Shown piece by piece: positions 10,160-18,880 of a stretch of DNA of 64,000 nucleotides (position 1 is its first letter; each line of letters begins with the position of its first letter). Both the position numbers and the translations under genes were made by a program. The DNA comes from Flavivirga spongiicola (GTDB taxonomy: Bacteria > Bacteroidota > Bacteroidia > Flavobacteriales > Flavobacteriaceae), in assembly GCF_030540825.1 (NCBI RefSeq), contig NZ_JAUOEO010000001.1, forward strand, positions 159,001 to 223,000, given 5' to 3'. The notes under the pieces were generated by a model. That model had not been told where the DNA came from and searched no databases. It saw only the letters and a list, made by a program, of their open reading frames with translations.

Positions 10160-10345
10160 AACTAGAGGCTGTCTAAAAAGTGCCATTCTGAATATTACCG
10201 AGAAACAAAATATATTTTGTTTAGAAGGTAGCAGCGAAACTGTGAAGAATCTCTTTAAAACATAATATACTAATTTATAAAATCATAAGATTCTTCGCTA
10301 TGCTCTGAATGACAAAATATATTACTTTTTAGACAGCCTCTAGTT
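10160..10345. repeat. 186-bp element with perfect 22-bp terminal inverted repeats
   Basis: The ends at 10160-10181 (AACTAGAGGCTGTCTAAAAAGT) and 10324-10345 are perfect reverse complements. Inside is a second, looser pair (TGCCATTCTGA at 10181 and TCTGAATGACA at 10304-10314) and an AAGAATCT/AGATTCTT pair. There is no ORF. It looks like a non-autonomous MITE-like or palindromic repeat. No target-site duplication is obvious. Confidence 0.7.
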
Positions 10346-10401
10346 CAACTTACAATTTTGAGTTCTCTGTCATACTAATTCGCAAAATCGAGTTTTCATA
10401 C

Positions 10402-10430
10402 CACGCATTATGCGTAGACTAATAAAATGT
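10402..10430. repeat. Short dispersed repeat after the AraC gene
   Basis: CACGCATTATGCGTAGACTAATAAAATGT resembles 12149-12175 (ACACGCAATAAGTGTGGACTAATACATGT). Both copies lie 20-40 bp downstream of a minus-strand stop codon and can form a small hairpin with partly compensated stem bases. It may be a 3'-end or terminator-associated repeat. Confidence 0.4.
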
Positions 10431-10451
10431 AACCGTTAAAAGCTAATGATT

Positions 10452-11315
10452 TCAATTTAAATGTTTGGAAATATATTGAGAAGGGGGCATTTTAGTTATT
10501 ATTTTAAATTGTCTGTTAAAATTAGATATATTATTAAATCCGGATTCGTAGCAAACATAAGATATATTATATTTCTTTTCCATTAATAATTTGCAAGCAT
10601 AACCAATTCTAATTTCATTAAGGTACCTTTTAAATGTTTTTCTGTTAATTCGCTTAAAAAGTCTGCTAAATGATGAAGGATTCATCTTAGCTATATCTGC
10701 CACATCTTTTAGTGTAATTTCTTTAGTGAAATTTTTAAAAATATATTCGTAAATCTTATCTAAGTCTTTGCTTTCGGACTTACCAAAGGAATTTACAAAA
10801 CCAATACTTGACAATAAATGATAATCTTTATGCTTAGCTAATACATTTAAGATATTAATAAGTTTCATTGTTCTATCAAAATCGTTTAGTGTAAAAATTT
10901 GCTCTATGTCTTCAATAATATCTGTTCCAATAGCATTAAATTTAATTCCTTGGTTTGCTCTTTCAAAAAGATCTGAAATATGTTTCATCTCGGGGGTATT
11001 AAAAAAATCAAATCCTAGAAACTCTTTTTTAAAATGAACTGCTATAGCTTCTGCCCTCAAATTAGATGAAGCATTAAAGTATTCATCATCATTAAGCAAC
11101 ATGTGGGGTAGGTTTTTACCTACCAAAACAACATCTCCTTCTTGAAATTTGTCAATATCATCACCAATAAATCGAGTTCCTGTACTTTTTAATATAATAA
11201 CCAACTCTAATTCCGGATGATAGTGCCATACCTTTAAAAAATAAGGGTGATTATTTTTTTTTATTGTAAAGGAATTATTCTCTAAACTACTTCGATCTAA
11301 TAAATGAAGCTTCAT
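10452..11315 (-). CDS. AraC-family transcriptional regulator with cupin-like N-terminus
   Basis: 287 residues. The N-terminal half (about 15-150) has a cupin-like sugar-sensor pattern (YHPELELVIILKSTGTRFIGD, then FQEGDVVLVGKNLPHML). The C-terminal half (about 190-285) is a standard double helix-turn-helix (ITLKDVADIAKMNPSSFSRL, and SYVCYESGFNNISNFNRQFK ending MPPSQY). It should be a cytoplasmic one-component regulator responding to a small carbohydrate. It sits between the large enzyme block and the sigma/SusCD genes. It may control one or both, alongside the ECF cascade, but the sequence does not show its operator. Confidence 0.92.
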   Translation of the reverse strand: MKLHLLDRSSLENNSFTIKKNNHPYFLKVWHYHPELELVIILKSTGTRFIGDDIDKFQEGDVVLVGKNLPHMLLNDDEYFNASSNLRAEAIAVHFKKEFLGFDFFNTPEMKHISDLFERANQGIKFNAIGTDIIEDIEQIFTLNDFDRTMKLINILNVLAKHKDYHLLSSIGFVNSFGKSESKDLDKIYEYIFKNFTKEITLKDVADIAKMNPSSFSRLFKRINRKTFKRYLNEIRIGYACKLLMEKKYNISYVCYESGFNNISNFNRQFKIITKMPPSQYISKHLN

Positions 11316-11340
11316 CTGTTTTATTATACATGAATTAATG

Positions 11341-11512
11341 AACTCATCTTGATTTTTTTATTTCCTAAAACCTACCGTAGGCAGGAATGGCCAAAATCCA
11401 CCCATATTTCGCTACTTTTATTATCCGTAGCGGTGCTATGCCTTTCAAAAAGAGACTTATCTGGACAAATTTTATCTCTTTTTCGGTTAAACACAAAAAA
11501 TCAAGATGAGTT
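11341..11512. repeat. Intergenic element with 18-bp terminal inverted repeats; partial second copy at 61.2 kb
   Basis: The ends at 11341-11358 (AACTCATCTTGATTTTTT) and 11495-11512 are perfect reverse complements. The interior, about 11397-11500, aligns by eye with 61228-61322: both have the TTTTATTA..TGTAGCGRTGCTATGC core, then TTCAAAAA and GACTT, then TTTTTCG. There is no coding capacity worth naming. It lies directly upstream of the AraC gene. Confidence 0.65.
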
Positions 11513-11757
11513 TAATGCAAATTTAATCTTAAAAATTAAAAATTGGTAGTCTTTTTTGTTAAACTGCAAAAAAAGTATCACATTAAGTTTAATAATTGGT
11601 TGAAACTTATTTTTAACCAAATTAATTTAGCACTGTCTAAACAGTCTCGTAATCTGTAAGGAGATAATGTAAAATTTAAAGGAAATTGTTTTAGTGTGTT
11701 TTTTTAAAATACAAATCCTTAGTTTTAGATTTAAAATTATTTTGAGTTAGTTTTTAG

Positions 11758-11787
11758 TTTAAGAGCTGGTAATTACCAGCTCTTAAA
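11758..11787. repeat. Perfect 30-bp palindrome
   Basis: The arms TTTAAGAGCTGGTAA and TTACCAGCTCTTAAA are exact reverse complements with no loop. It could be a regulator-binding dyad or a strong hairpin ending the minus-strand enzyme operon about 430 bp upstream. No T-run follows on either strand, so a classical terminator is not supported. Confidence 0.5.
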
Positions 11788-11791
11788 TGTT

Positions 11792-11893
11792 TTAAAAGAT
11801 AACCTTAAAAACGGTCATGACTACAGCATGATCAGAAGGAAATATCATCAGATCTACGGTATACTCATATTTTAAGCAATTATTCCTGTTAGT
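11792..11893 (-). pseudogene. C-terminal remnant of an endonuclease/exonuclease/phosphatase-family gene
   Basis: The minus strand reads about 33 codons ending at a stop at 11792, including VDLMIFPSDHAVVMTVF. This matches the end of the intact EEP protein at 42571-44172 (VDYHPVMFPSDHAFVVTTF), including the family's catalytic SDH, and the DNA also aligns. An in-frame stop lies at 11894-11896 and no convincing continuation is seen upstream, although another frame has a weak resemblance (QFIMVKL versus DFIFYKG). I read it as the decayed tail of a lost paralogue. Confidence 0.6.
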
Positions 11894-12148
11894 TTAACCA
11901 TTATAAACTGTGATCGTTCTCTAAACCTTGAGGATCTACTGGTACTAAGCCACGAATTTCACAAATATGCACAAATAGAATCCCTTAAGGTTGAGGATTA
12001 TTATACTCAACATGAACACGAATCAGACTTTCAGTCTGCAAAACCCGTCGATAGACAGGAATGTTGGTGAGACCTGCCTAGACAGGCAGGTTCAACTAGC
12101 TGTTCTGAATACATTGCTTCTCAGCTTTTCAAAACAGATTTTTCCTGA

Positions 12149-12175
12149 CACGCAATAAGTGTGGACTAATACATG
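12149..12175. repeat. Short dispersed repeat after the first GH116 gene
   Basis: Second copy of the repeat described at 10402-10430. It lies 38 bp after the stop of the GH116 gene. Confidence 0.35.
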
Positions 12176-12212
12176 TCATTTCAACTATCTTGCTTGATTA
12201 ATTCCACATTCT

Positions 12213-15122
12213 TTATCCTATTAAAATATCTATTTTATCTTTTTTATTTACTACTATTGATTCAAACTTAATATTGAGGTTACTTCCATTAACTATTTTA
12301 GAAGATATATCTATGTGTTTATCATTTAATTTTAAGGTAACGTTTTTTACAACATCGCTTTTTATGTTTAAAGAAATAGTTGAAAGTGATAATTTTCCAT
12401 ATGTAATTTCTATTCCATTTTCTTGGGTATTTCCAAGTCGTTTCTGTGAAAAGGTTCCCCAGCCTTCGGCAACTGTAAAAGGTGCTTTAAAATTGTTTGG
12501 GGTTAATTTTGGATTAAAGGACAAATACCCTTTTGGCCCGTGGTAATCAAAGCCACATACTGACAAAAACACCCCATAACTTGCCATAGATCGACTATAA
12601 TGATCACTGCATTCTATTTCGTTAAAAGGGTTTCGAAGTGCAGGGTGGTATCTGTCATGCACTGCTTTCATAGTTGCCAAACCTTCTAAGAGCATGCCTT
12701 CACTTATCATATGAGAAGCAACTTGATATTCAAATCCATTCATTGCTTCATCAAAATAACCTCCAGGGCCTAACCATGTTTCAGATTCATCCGGTCGCTT
12801 ATCCATTCCTGGAACTGCCTTTTCTACACCTCCTTTAGGCCATGTGCACATAATAGTTCCTGCTTCTCCTTTAGTGGCATAAATTCTAACGCCTTTAATG
12901 GGTTTATTTTGTTCCTGATACAAAAATGCATCGGGAGCAAAATTATATTTCCATATAGATTTTAGAGCAGATTTACATTCTTCTTCTGGAATTACTCTTT
13001 CAGACAAGCCCACTTGCCAGGCAAAACTCTGTCCTAAAACCTGATCTATATGGCACCCATCATTTGTGTTAATTGCCTTTGGATATTTAGGGTCTGGCTT
13101 GTGAATAAAGTATTCGCCATTATATAATTCTTTCACCATATTTTCCCTTCCCTTTATTAGTAAAGCGTCACAAGTTTTTGAAAAATCTTTGTCACCAACT
13201 TCTAGGGCCATTTCTTTTCCTGATGCTAATGCTCCTAAATACAAAGAGCTTATCCATCCCATTATGCCATACCAAGATGCATCAAGTGTATTGTGTTGAC
13301 CTCCTTCTAACAAACCGTCTTTGTCCTTATCTTCATTAATTATAAATTGTATAGACTTTTTAATTTTTTCATAGTTTGCTTTTAAGAATCTGTTATCCGC
13401 TGACATCTTATGCTCTCTGTACGCTCTCATAATCGTTCCGCAATGTCCGTCATGGGCAACTTGCAATCCATATCCTCCAGCGGTTTCATCTCTATGCCCT
13501 AAAGAACCGTCAGCATTTAAACTTCTACCATAATCGATATTTTCTCTCAAGCCCATTTCAATAGATGGAAAAATACGTGCCATTCCCTGTGCATATTGCC
13601 ATACATGCTGGCAAGTTCCCGGACAACATTCAACTCCTTCCCAACCCCAAAAACGGTCATTATCAAACCATAAAGCTGTGTTTGTTGCCAAGCAGTTTAA
13701 GGAAATAAAACTTCTGTCTAATAGCCAATATGGCAAGGTAGAATCGTACCATGTTTTATTCCATAACTTGGTTGTTTCAGAGAGTCTTTTGTAATTAGAA
13801 ATAACATAGTTGGACACCTCTCGGGCCGATTTGAAATCATTATTATAATGTCGCTTTAAATATTTAATATCTTTTAAAGCCAGCAATTGTCCTGTTTCTT
13901 TTTCTTGCTGATTCAAGTGCGGAAAAAACCATGACAAAACAAACGTAACCTCTTTTGTTTCATTAGGTTTTAGGATAAACGATTTTCCTAAAACCCCTAT
14001 TGATTTTTCACTAAAACCATTCGTTTTTGGTGATGCTATTTCTGTTATGGGTTTCAATGCATCTAAAACCTTTTCTGCGCTATCCACATTTTTAATGAGT
14101 AACTTTGCTGTTGATTCTCCATTATTGTCTAATACAGTTAGATTCATAGAACCATAACCGTGTTGTTTTTTCAATGCACTAGTATCTGAATTTACGGTAT
14201 AATTGATGCTTGCCGAAACTTCATTTATTATCAATTCATTTTTTCGCTTTCCATAAGCATCTGAATCTACAAACGGGCATACTGCATTTTCTAACCATGA
14301 AGCCATATCAACTTCAACTTTTTTCTTAGAGGTATTGGTTACCTTATAGTTCATAATGGTAACAGGCAATGCAGAATCTTTCTCTTCCAAGGGGATAAAC
14401 GGTGAAAAAGCCTCTAATTTTATGCTTACCGGAAAACCTGCTTCTTCATAAGATATTTTTCCAATGGGGTATTCTCCTCTAAATTTAACATCCTTAAAAC
14501 CCTTAGAATCGAGTGTTTTAGTATAACTCTTCCCTTTGGAGATAACCCGTATAACTGCTCCTTGCTCTACAGGTCTTTTTTCTCTGGTAAAGACTTTATC
14601 CGGATCGGCATAATGCCCTCCTAAAGTCATGGCATCAAATCGTTGTCCATGATCTTTTTCTCTACTATATTCCGTTTTAAAAATATGCCATAACCACAAT
14701 TTTCCGTCTCCACCAAGATACAGTTGTCCACAGGCCATCCCACCAATTGGCATGCCTATATGTTTCAATTGTTCTTTTTTATAAACTTCCGGTTCGCCAC
14801 GATCATAAAGGGACTTAATCCATTCTGCTGACAATTTTTTATCAGCTGGAATTAAATGCCCATTTTTATCATACATAAACGGTCCCGCAAAAACAGGCAT
14901 TGTTGGCAATGATAAAGCACCAATACTCAAGGCTGTTGTTTTTATGAAATCTCTTCTTGATTTATTCATAGATGGCGGAGAGCAGCAACCCGTTGCTGGG
15001 TCGCATGATTCATTTTGCTGTTCTATGATTTCTTCTTTCTTTACTATTTCTTTAGGTACAGCATCACAGCAACCAGTTGTTGGATCACAATTGGTATCGT
15101 TATTTTTTTTAATAGTATTCAT
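12213..15122 (-). CDS. GH116-family glycoside hydrolase, Tat-type signal behind two CDPxTGCC motifs
   Basis: 969 residues: an N-terminal GBA2-like beta-sandwich (about 110-420), then an (alpha/alpha)6 DUF608-type catalytic domain (about 450-960). Candidate catalytic residues are E495 in WEGVECCPGTCQHVW and D614 in HNTLDASWYG; these assignments are inferred from family motif positions. GH116 includes beta-glucosidases, xylosidases and, in a reported D-arabinan locus, D-arabinofuranosidases. The odd part is the N-terminus: CDPTTGCC (12-19) and CDPATGCC (40-47) precede a twin-arginine signal (SRRDFIK, RR at 56-57). Export of a folded, perhaps metal-loaded, protein is possible. It is the last gene of the enzyme block and follows a second GH116 gene by 55 bp. 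Confidence 0.88.
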   Translation of the reverse strand: MNTIKKNNDTNCDPTTGCCDAVPKEIVKKEEIIEQQNESCDPATGCCSPPSMNKSRRDFIKTTALSIGALSLPTMPVFAGPFMYDKNGHLIPADKKLSAEWIKSLYDRGEPEVYKKEQLKHIGMPIGGMACGQLYLGGDGKLWLWHIFKTEYSREKDHGQRFDAMTLGGHYADPDKVFTREKRPVEQGAVIRVISKGKSYTKTLDSKGFKDVKFRGEYPIGKISYEEAGFPVSIKLEAFSPFIPLEEKDSALPVTIMNYKVTNTSKKKVEVDMASWLENAVCPFVDSDAYGKRKNELIINEVSASINYTVNSDTSALKKQHGYGSMNLTVLDNNGESTAKLLIKNVDSAEKVLDALKPITEIASPKTNGFSEKSIGVLGKSFILKPNETKEVTFVLSWFFPHLNQQEKETGQLLALKDIKYLKRHYNNDFKSAREVSNYVISNYKRLSETTKLWNKTWYDSTLPYWLLDRSFISLNCLATNTALWFDNDRFWGWEGVECCPGTCQHVWQYAQGMARIFPSIEMGLRENIDYGRSLNADGSLGHRDETAGGYGLQVAHDGHCGTIMRAYREHKMSADNRFLKANYEKIKKSIQFIINEDKDKDGLLEGGQHNTLDASWYGIMGWISSLYLGALASGKEMALEVGDKDFSKTCDALLIKGRENMVKELYNGEYFIHKPDPKYPKAINTNDGCHIDQVLGQSFAWQVGLSERVIPEEECKSALKSIWKYNFAPDAFLYQEQNKPIKGVRIYATKGEAGTIMCTWPKGGVEKAVPGMDKRPDESETWLGPGGYFDEAMNGFEYQVASHMISEGMLLEGLATMKAVHDRYHPALRNPFNEIECSDHYSRSMASYGVFLSVCGFDYHGPKGYLSFNPKLTPNNFKAPFTVAEGWGTFSQKRLGNTQENGIEITYGKLSLSTISLNIKSDVVKNVTLKLNDKHIDISSKIVNGSNLNIKFESIVVNKKDKIDILIG

Positions 15123-15177
15123 TTTTTATTTTTTTAAAAATCAATAATATTCTATCTTCTTTAAAAGAAAACGCCTT

Positions 15178-17808
15178 CTATTCAATTATTACACCTAGCG
15201 TATCTCCGTTTTTAAGAGTTACTTTTTCTAGAGCTATTGATAGCTCGTTACTACCTGATTTGTACTTATTCTTTAGCGTTTTTCCGTTCAATGTAACTTT
15301 TACATTTTTAACTATTCTCATGTTATGAGATAGTTTAATATTACTTAAACTTAGTGTTCCATAGCTAACCAAGAGCTCGTTCTCTTGAATGCCTGTGCTT
15401 CTTTTCTGCGAAAAAGCTCCCCAGCTTTCGCCTGTAATAAAAGCCGATTTAAAATTTTCGGGAGCCATTTTAGGATCAAAGCCAATCTCCCCTTTTGGAC
15501 CATGATATGTAAATCCGGAAGCTGCAATAAAAGCACCGTAACTAGACATGGCTCGTGTATAATGGTTACCGTACTCCACTTCATTATATGGATTACGCTT
15601 TTTTGGATTATACCGATCATGTATTGCTTTAATCATGGTCATCCCTTCATCTACCAGCCCTTCAGCAATCATATGAGCCGCTGCTTGATAAGTAAAACCC
15701 GTCATACTTTCACTAAAATAACCGACTACTAAGTTATCCCATTCTGCAGCTTTAGTTCCTTTTGATTCTAAAGCGCCTCCCTTAGGAAATGTGCACATAA
15801 TGGTTCCTGCTTCTCCTGGAAGTGCATAAAAACGAACATTTTTAATCGTCACTGTGTCCAGATATTTCCCTACATCTTCCTGATAGTTGTATTTATAAAT
15901 CGATTTCAAAGCACTTATGGTCTCCTTCTTTGGTAAAATTCTAGGTAAACCTACTTGTAATGCCCAAGATTGTCCTAAAACCTGATCTATGTGACACCCT
16001 ATATTGGTATTAGGGTTTTCTTTATTTTCTATATCTGGAATATTAATAAAATACTCTCCATCAAATAGCTGAGTGGTTATGTTTTTTTGTCCTAGAGTTG
16101 CTATTCTATTACATTTTTTTGCAAATGTTTTATCTCTCATTTCTAAAGCCATGGCCTCTCCTGCTCGCAGAGCAGCATTGTACATACTACTGTGCCAAGC
16201 ATTTTTTCCATACCACATTTTGTCTAAGGTATTGTATTGAACACCTTCTAAAATACCATCAGGTTTACCCGTTTTTTCAGCATCATGAGCAATCATATAT
16301 TCAATGCTTTTCTTGATTTTTGGCCAATAAGCTTTTAAATAATCGCTGTTTGAAGATGTTGTATGTTCTCGATATGCTCTTAAAATAGTACCGGCATGAC
16401 CATCAACCGCATACCCTCTCCCATCATGGCTTCCTATATCACTTAACTCTCCTCTATATTCAATAATACCATTTTCTTTGTACGACAAACCATAATCTAT
16501 TTGTGTTCTTAATTGACGGGCGAGTCCCGGAAACACGCGACCAAGTGCTTGCTCGTAATGAAATACATGGGTACAAGTACCATGTCCTAAATACACCCCC
16601 TCCATGGTGTAAAACCGATCTTCATTATCAGGATCATCGGTAAGATCGTCAAGTCTATAACAAGATGTTGTCGCCAAAGTACTTGTATTAATAAATGTTC
16701 TATCTAAAAACCATTTAGGAAGCGATGCATCGTACCACGTTTTATTCCACAATTTTGTAGTTGTAAGATACTTTTCCTGATTGGCTATAATTGTATTAGC
16801 CACATCTGATGAGGAGCTAAACTTTTTACTATAATATTGTCTTAAATTGCCTCGGTTTTTTAAATCATGAAATCCACTTTCAGTTCTATGAACATTCGGA
16901 AAATACCAGGAAATTATAAACGTTAGTGTTTTTCTTTCTCCTGCTTTAAGTTCCACCTCTTTTCCAATAACGCCTATTAATTTATTTCCAACAGCTGTTT
17001 TTGCTATGTTATTTTTAGATCCATTTACCTCGACTAAATTATAAGCTATATCATTTGATGTTTTTGGTGTTCCCCAAGCATTGTTACCTTCTAATAAGGT
17101 TAATGCCATATTTCCATAATCCGGTAGATCTTTGTTTTCTACGGTTACACCAGATGATGTTATTAATTGCAGTACGTTTCCAGATTTTTTAATAGTATTA
17201 ATATGTGTTCCTTTGGTTGAATTTGCTGTTTGGAAGTTTGACATATTTTGTAACCATCCAATCAATTCTACAGACAATTTACTATCTGAATCATTTGTGA
17301 GTGTATATTCCATAACAACAGCTGGAAAGTCTGATGATTCATGATCTGTAGGAACAAATGGAGTGTAAGCATTTAATGCAACCGAAACAGGGGAATTTGC
17401 ATCTCTGTATTTCACTTTACCTATTGGATATTCTCCTTTAAATGTAATATCAGAAAAACCATTATTATTTAGTGGCCTTACCATTGGGGTTATTGTCGAT
17501 GGTAATAACTTTTTAACTCTTATAGCAAACCCCTGATCAAATTTATTGTCTTGAACCATAGGGTTGATATAAAATTTATCTCCCGGACCACCTGGTTTTA
17601 TACGTTGAATATTAAAAATATCCCAATACCACAATTGTCCGTCCCCACCTAAATATACTTGGCCTGTGTTGATACCTCCAACTGGCATACCAATATATTT
17701 TAATTGATCTCCAGAATATGTTTCCGGTTTGACTTTTTCCGATAAATCTTGAGCAATCCCATTTGTAATTATAAAAAACAAAATCAATTGCAATCCTCTT
17801 TTAATCAT
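15178..17808 (-). CDS. GH116-family glycoside hydrolase, Sec-secreted paralogue
   Basis: 876 residues. A plain Sec signal ([15 protein letters not shown]) replaces the Cys-rich/Tat leader of the other two GH116 proteins here. The N-terminal domain has the same [20 protein letters not shown] opening. The catalytic domain has [19 protein letters not shown] and [10 protein letters not shown], giving the candidate Glu and Asp, and a conserved end ([20 protein letters not shown], then FTYHGPKG). It probably acts in the periplasm on an oligosaccharide with a related but different linkage from its paralogues. It starts 27 bp after the stop of the propeller lipoprotein upstream. Which sugar it cleaves cannot be read from the sequence. 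Confidence 0.88.
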   Translation of the reverse strand: MIKRGLQLILFFIITNGIAQDLSEKVKPETYSGDQLKYIGMPVGGINTGQVYLGGDGQLWYWDIFNIQRIKPGGPGDKFYINPMVQDNKFDQGFAIRVKKLLPSTITPMVRPLNNNGFSDITFKGEYPIGKVKYRDANSPVSVALNAYTPFVPTDHESSDFPAVVMEYTLTNDSDSKLSVELIGWLQNMSNFQTANSTKGTHINTIKKSGNVLQLITSSGVTVENKDLPDYGNMALTLLEGNNAWGTPKTSNDIAYNLVEVNGSKNNIAKTAVGNKLIGVIGKEVELKAGERKTLTFIISWYFPNVHRTESGFHDLKNRGNLRQYYSKKFSSSSDVANTIIANQEKYLTTTKLWNKTWYDASLPKWFLDRTFINTSTLATTSCYRLDDLTDDPDNEDRFYTMEGVYLGHGTCTHVFHYEQALGRVFPGLARQLRTQIDYGLSYKENGIIEYRGELSDIGSHDGRGYAVDGHAGTILRAYREHTTSSNSDYLKAYWPKIKKSIEYMIAHDAEKTGKPDGILEGVQYNTLDKMWYGKNAWHSSMYNAALRAGEAMALEMRDKTFAKKCNRIATLGQKNITTQLFDGEYFINIPDIENKENPNTNIGCHIDQVLGQSWALQVGLPRILPKKETISALKSIYKYNYQEDVGKYLDTVTIKNVRFYALPGEAGTIMCTFPKGGALESKGTKAAEWDNLVVGYFSESMTGFTYQAAAHMIAEGLVDEGMTMIKAIHDRYNPKKRNPYNEVEYGNHYTRAMSSYGAFIAASGFTYHGPKGEIGFDPKMAPENFKSAFITGESWGAFSQKRSTGIQENELLVSYGTLSLSNIKLSHNMRIVKNVKVTLNGKTLKNKYKSGSNELSIALEKVTLKNGDTLGVIIE

Positions 17809-17835
17809 TTTAATTTAATATTCTATTGTTATACT

Positions 17836-18828
17836 TTATTTAATATTTTCCCAAATCATTCTAGATACATATAATCCTTTTTTATCCCAGCCTGTATTTG
17901 AAATAAACCAGCCTTCATGACCTGCATCAATAATTTCTGCGGCATGTACATTCATTGTAGTTACTAAATTTTCTTTTGGAAAATTCATAGGATCGTCAGA
18001 CCAATAAACATGAGTTAAATTATATTCTGTCATTGCCAAACAGATAAATAAGTAAAACAGGCCATTTTTATAAATAACTGTTGGGCTTTCTGCATCACCT
18101 CCCCAATCTATTTCAAATGGTTGTGTATGTACTATTTTAGGGCCACTCCAATGATCTAAATCTGGGCTTTTACGCACAGCTACACAAGAGCGAAGATCTA
18201 CTTCACTAAAAGTACGTGTATAATAAAAATAATACTCACCATTATGTTTCATGATATAGGAGTCTCTCGCATGTCCCGGGTCACTAAAAAGGGGGTTGTA
18301 TTGATGTCGTTCCCAGTTAAACATATCTTTAGAAGTCGCTTTATGCAAGGTTCCCCAAGAAGCATAATGGGGTGCATTAGGCTGTAAGTTACCAGCATTA
18401 TAGAACATCGTGTATTCATCAGCTTCTTTATAAATATGAGGCGCCCACAGAACACGCTCCACGCCTTCTTTGGTTTTTAATGCATAGTCATGGTCTTGCC
18501 ATTTCTCTTTAAACAATTCATCTGATGAAACATGGAAAAATTTATTTTCTCCCGTCCACGGATTAATAGGTTTATGACCAATAATACCATAGGCATGCCA
18601 CTTATTATCCGAGCCTTTAACAAAACTATGATCATTGGTATACCAGGTTGTATCAATTTCTAAACGGGTATCATTGGGGTTAAAAATGTGCTTCCAGTCC
18701 CCTACTATTTTTGGAACTTGGACTACTGTATTTTCGTTTGTTTTTTTTACAGTTTCTTCACCTCCTTTAGATTTGCACGAGGTTATTAAAGTCATTCCTA
18801 CTAAAAAATAAATATATTTTTTTTTCAT
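17836..18828 (-). CDS. GH43/GH-J-like five-bladed propeller lipoprotein
   Basis: 330 residues with a clear lipobox (LITSC, Cys about 18). Three acidic landmarks of the GH43/GH32/GH68 fold are visible: NDHSF (about 65), ARDSYIMKHNG (about 192) and AESPTVIYKNG (about 245). These are the expected base, transition-state stabiliser and acid. It should therefore be a furanosidase-type hydrolase tethered in the periplasm or at the surface. It is paralogous to the protein at 28546-29550. The exact CAZy family is not certain, and a GH43-related but unassigned group is possible. It sits between the fucosidase pair and the GH116 pair. Confidence 0.75.
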   Translation of the reverse strand: MKKKYIYFLVGMTLITSCKSKGGEETVKKTNENTVVQVPKIVGDWKHIFNPNDTRLEIDTTWYTNDHSFVKGSDNKWHAYGIIGHKPINPWTGENKFFHVSSDELFKEKWQDHDYALKTKEGVERVLWAPHIYKEADEYTMFYNAGNLQPNAPHYASWGTLHKATSKDMFNWERHQYNPLFSDPGHARDSYIMKHNGEYYFYYTRTFSEVDLRSCVAVRKSPDLDHWSGPKIVHTQPFEIDWGGDAESPTVIYKNGLFYLFICLAMTEYNLTHVYWSDDPMNFPKENLVTTMNVHAAEIIDAGHEGWFISNTGWDKKGLYVSRMIWENIK

Positions 18829-18880
18829 CTTGCTTATAGATATTGATTGTATGAAAATTTAATTTTTAAACCATAAATAA

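Larger units (their letters stand above)
9724..10451. other. 728-bp intergenic region between AraC and ECF sigma genes
   Basis: AT-rich and without a supportable ORF. It holds the upstream region of the sigma gene and the 186-bp inverted-repeat element at 10160-10345. A copy of a short repeat (10402-10430) lies just after the AraC stop. Nothing else was recognised. Confidence 0.6.
11316..12212. other. 897-bp intergenic region rich in repeats plus a gene remnant
   Basis: No intact gene. From left to right it holds an inverted-repeat element (11341-11512), a 30-bp palindrome (11758-11787), a decayed C-terminus of an EEP-family gene (11792-11893 and perhaps beyond), a small hairpin (ACCTGCCT/AGGCAGGT, 12072-12091) and a short dispersed repeat (12149-12175). 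A 66-codon plus-strand ORF at 11349-11549 lies inside the repeat and is not a credible gene. Confidence 0.7.

Noticed and set aside
11349..11549. 66-codon plus-strand ORF
   Set aside because: It lies within the inverted-repeat element and is not conserved in the second copy at 61.2 kb as a frame.
15351..15732. Overlapping ORFs of 89 codons (minus) and 115 codons (plus)
   Set aside because: They are shadows within the GH116 coding frame and show no signal peptide or domain of their own.
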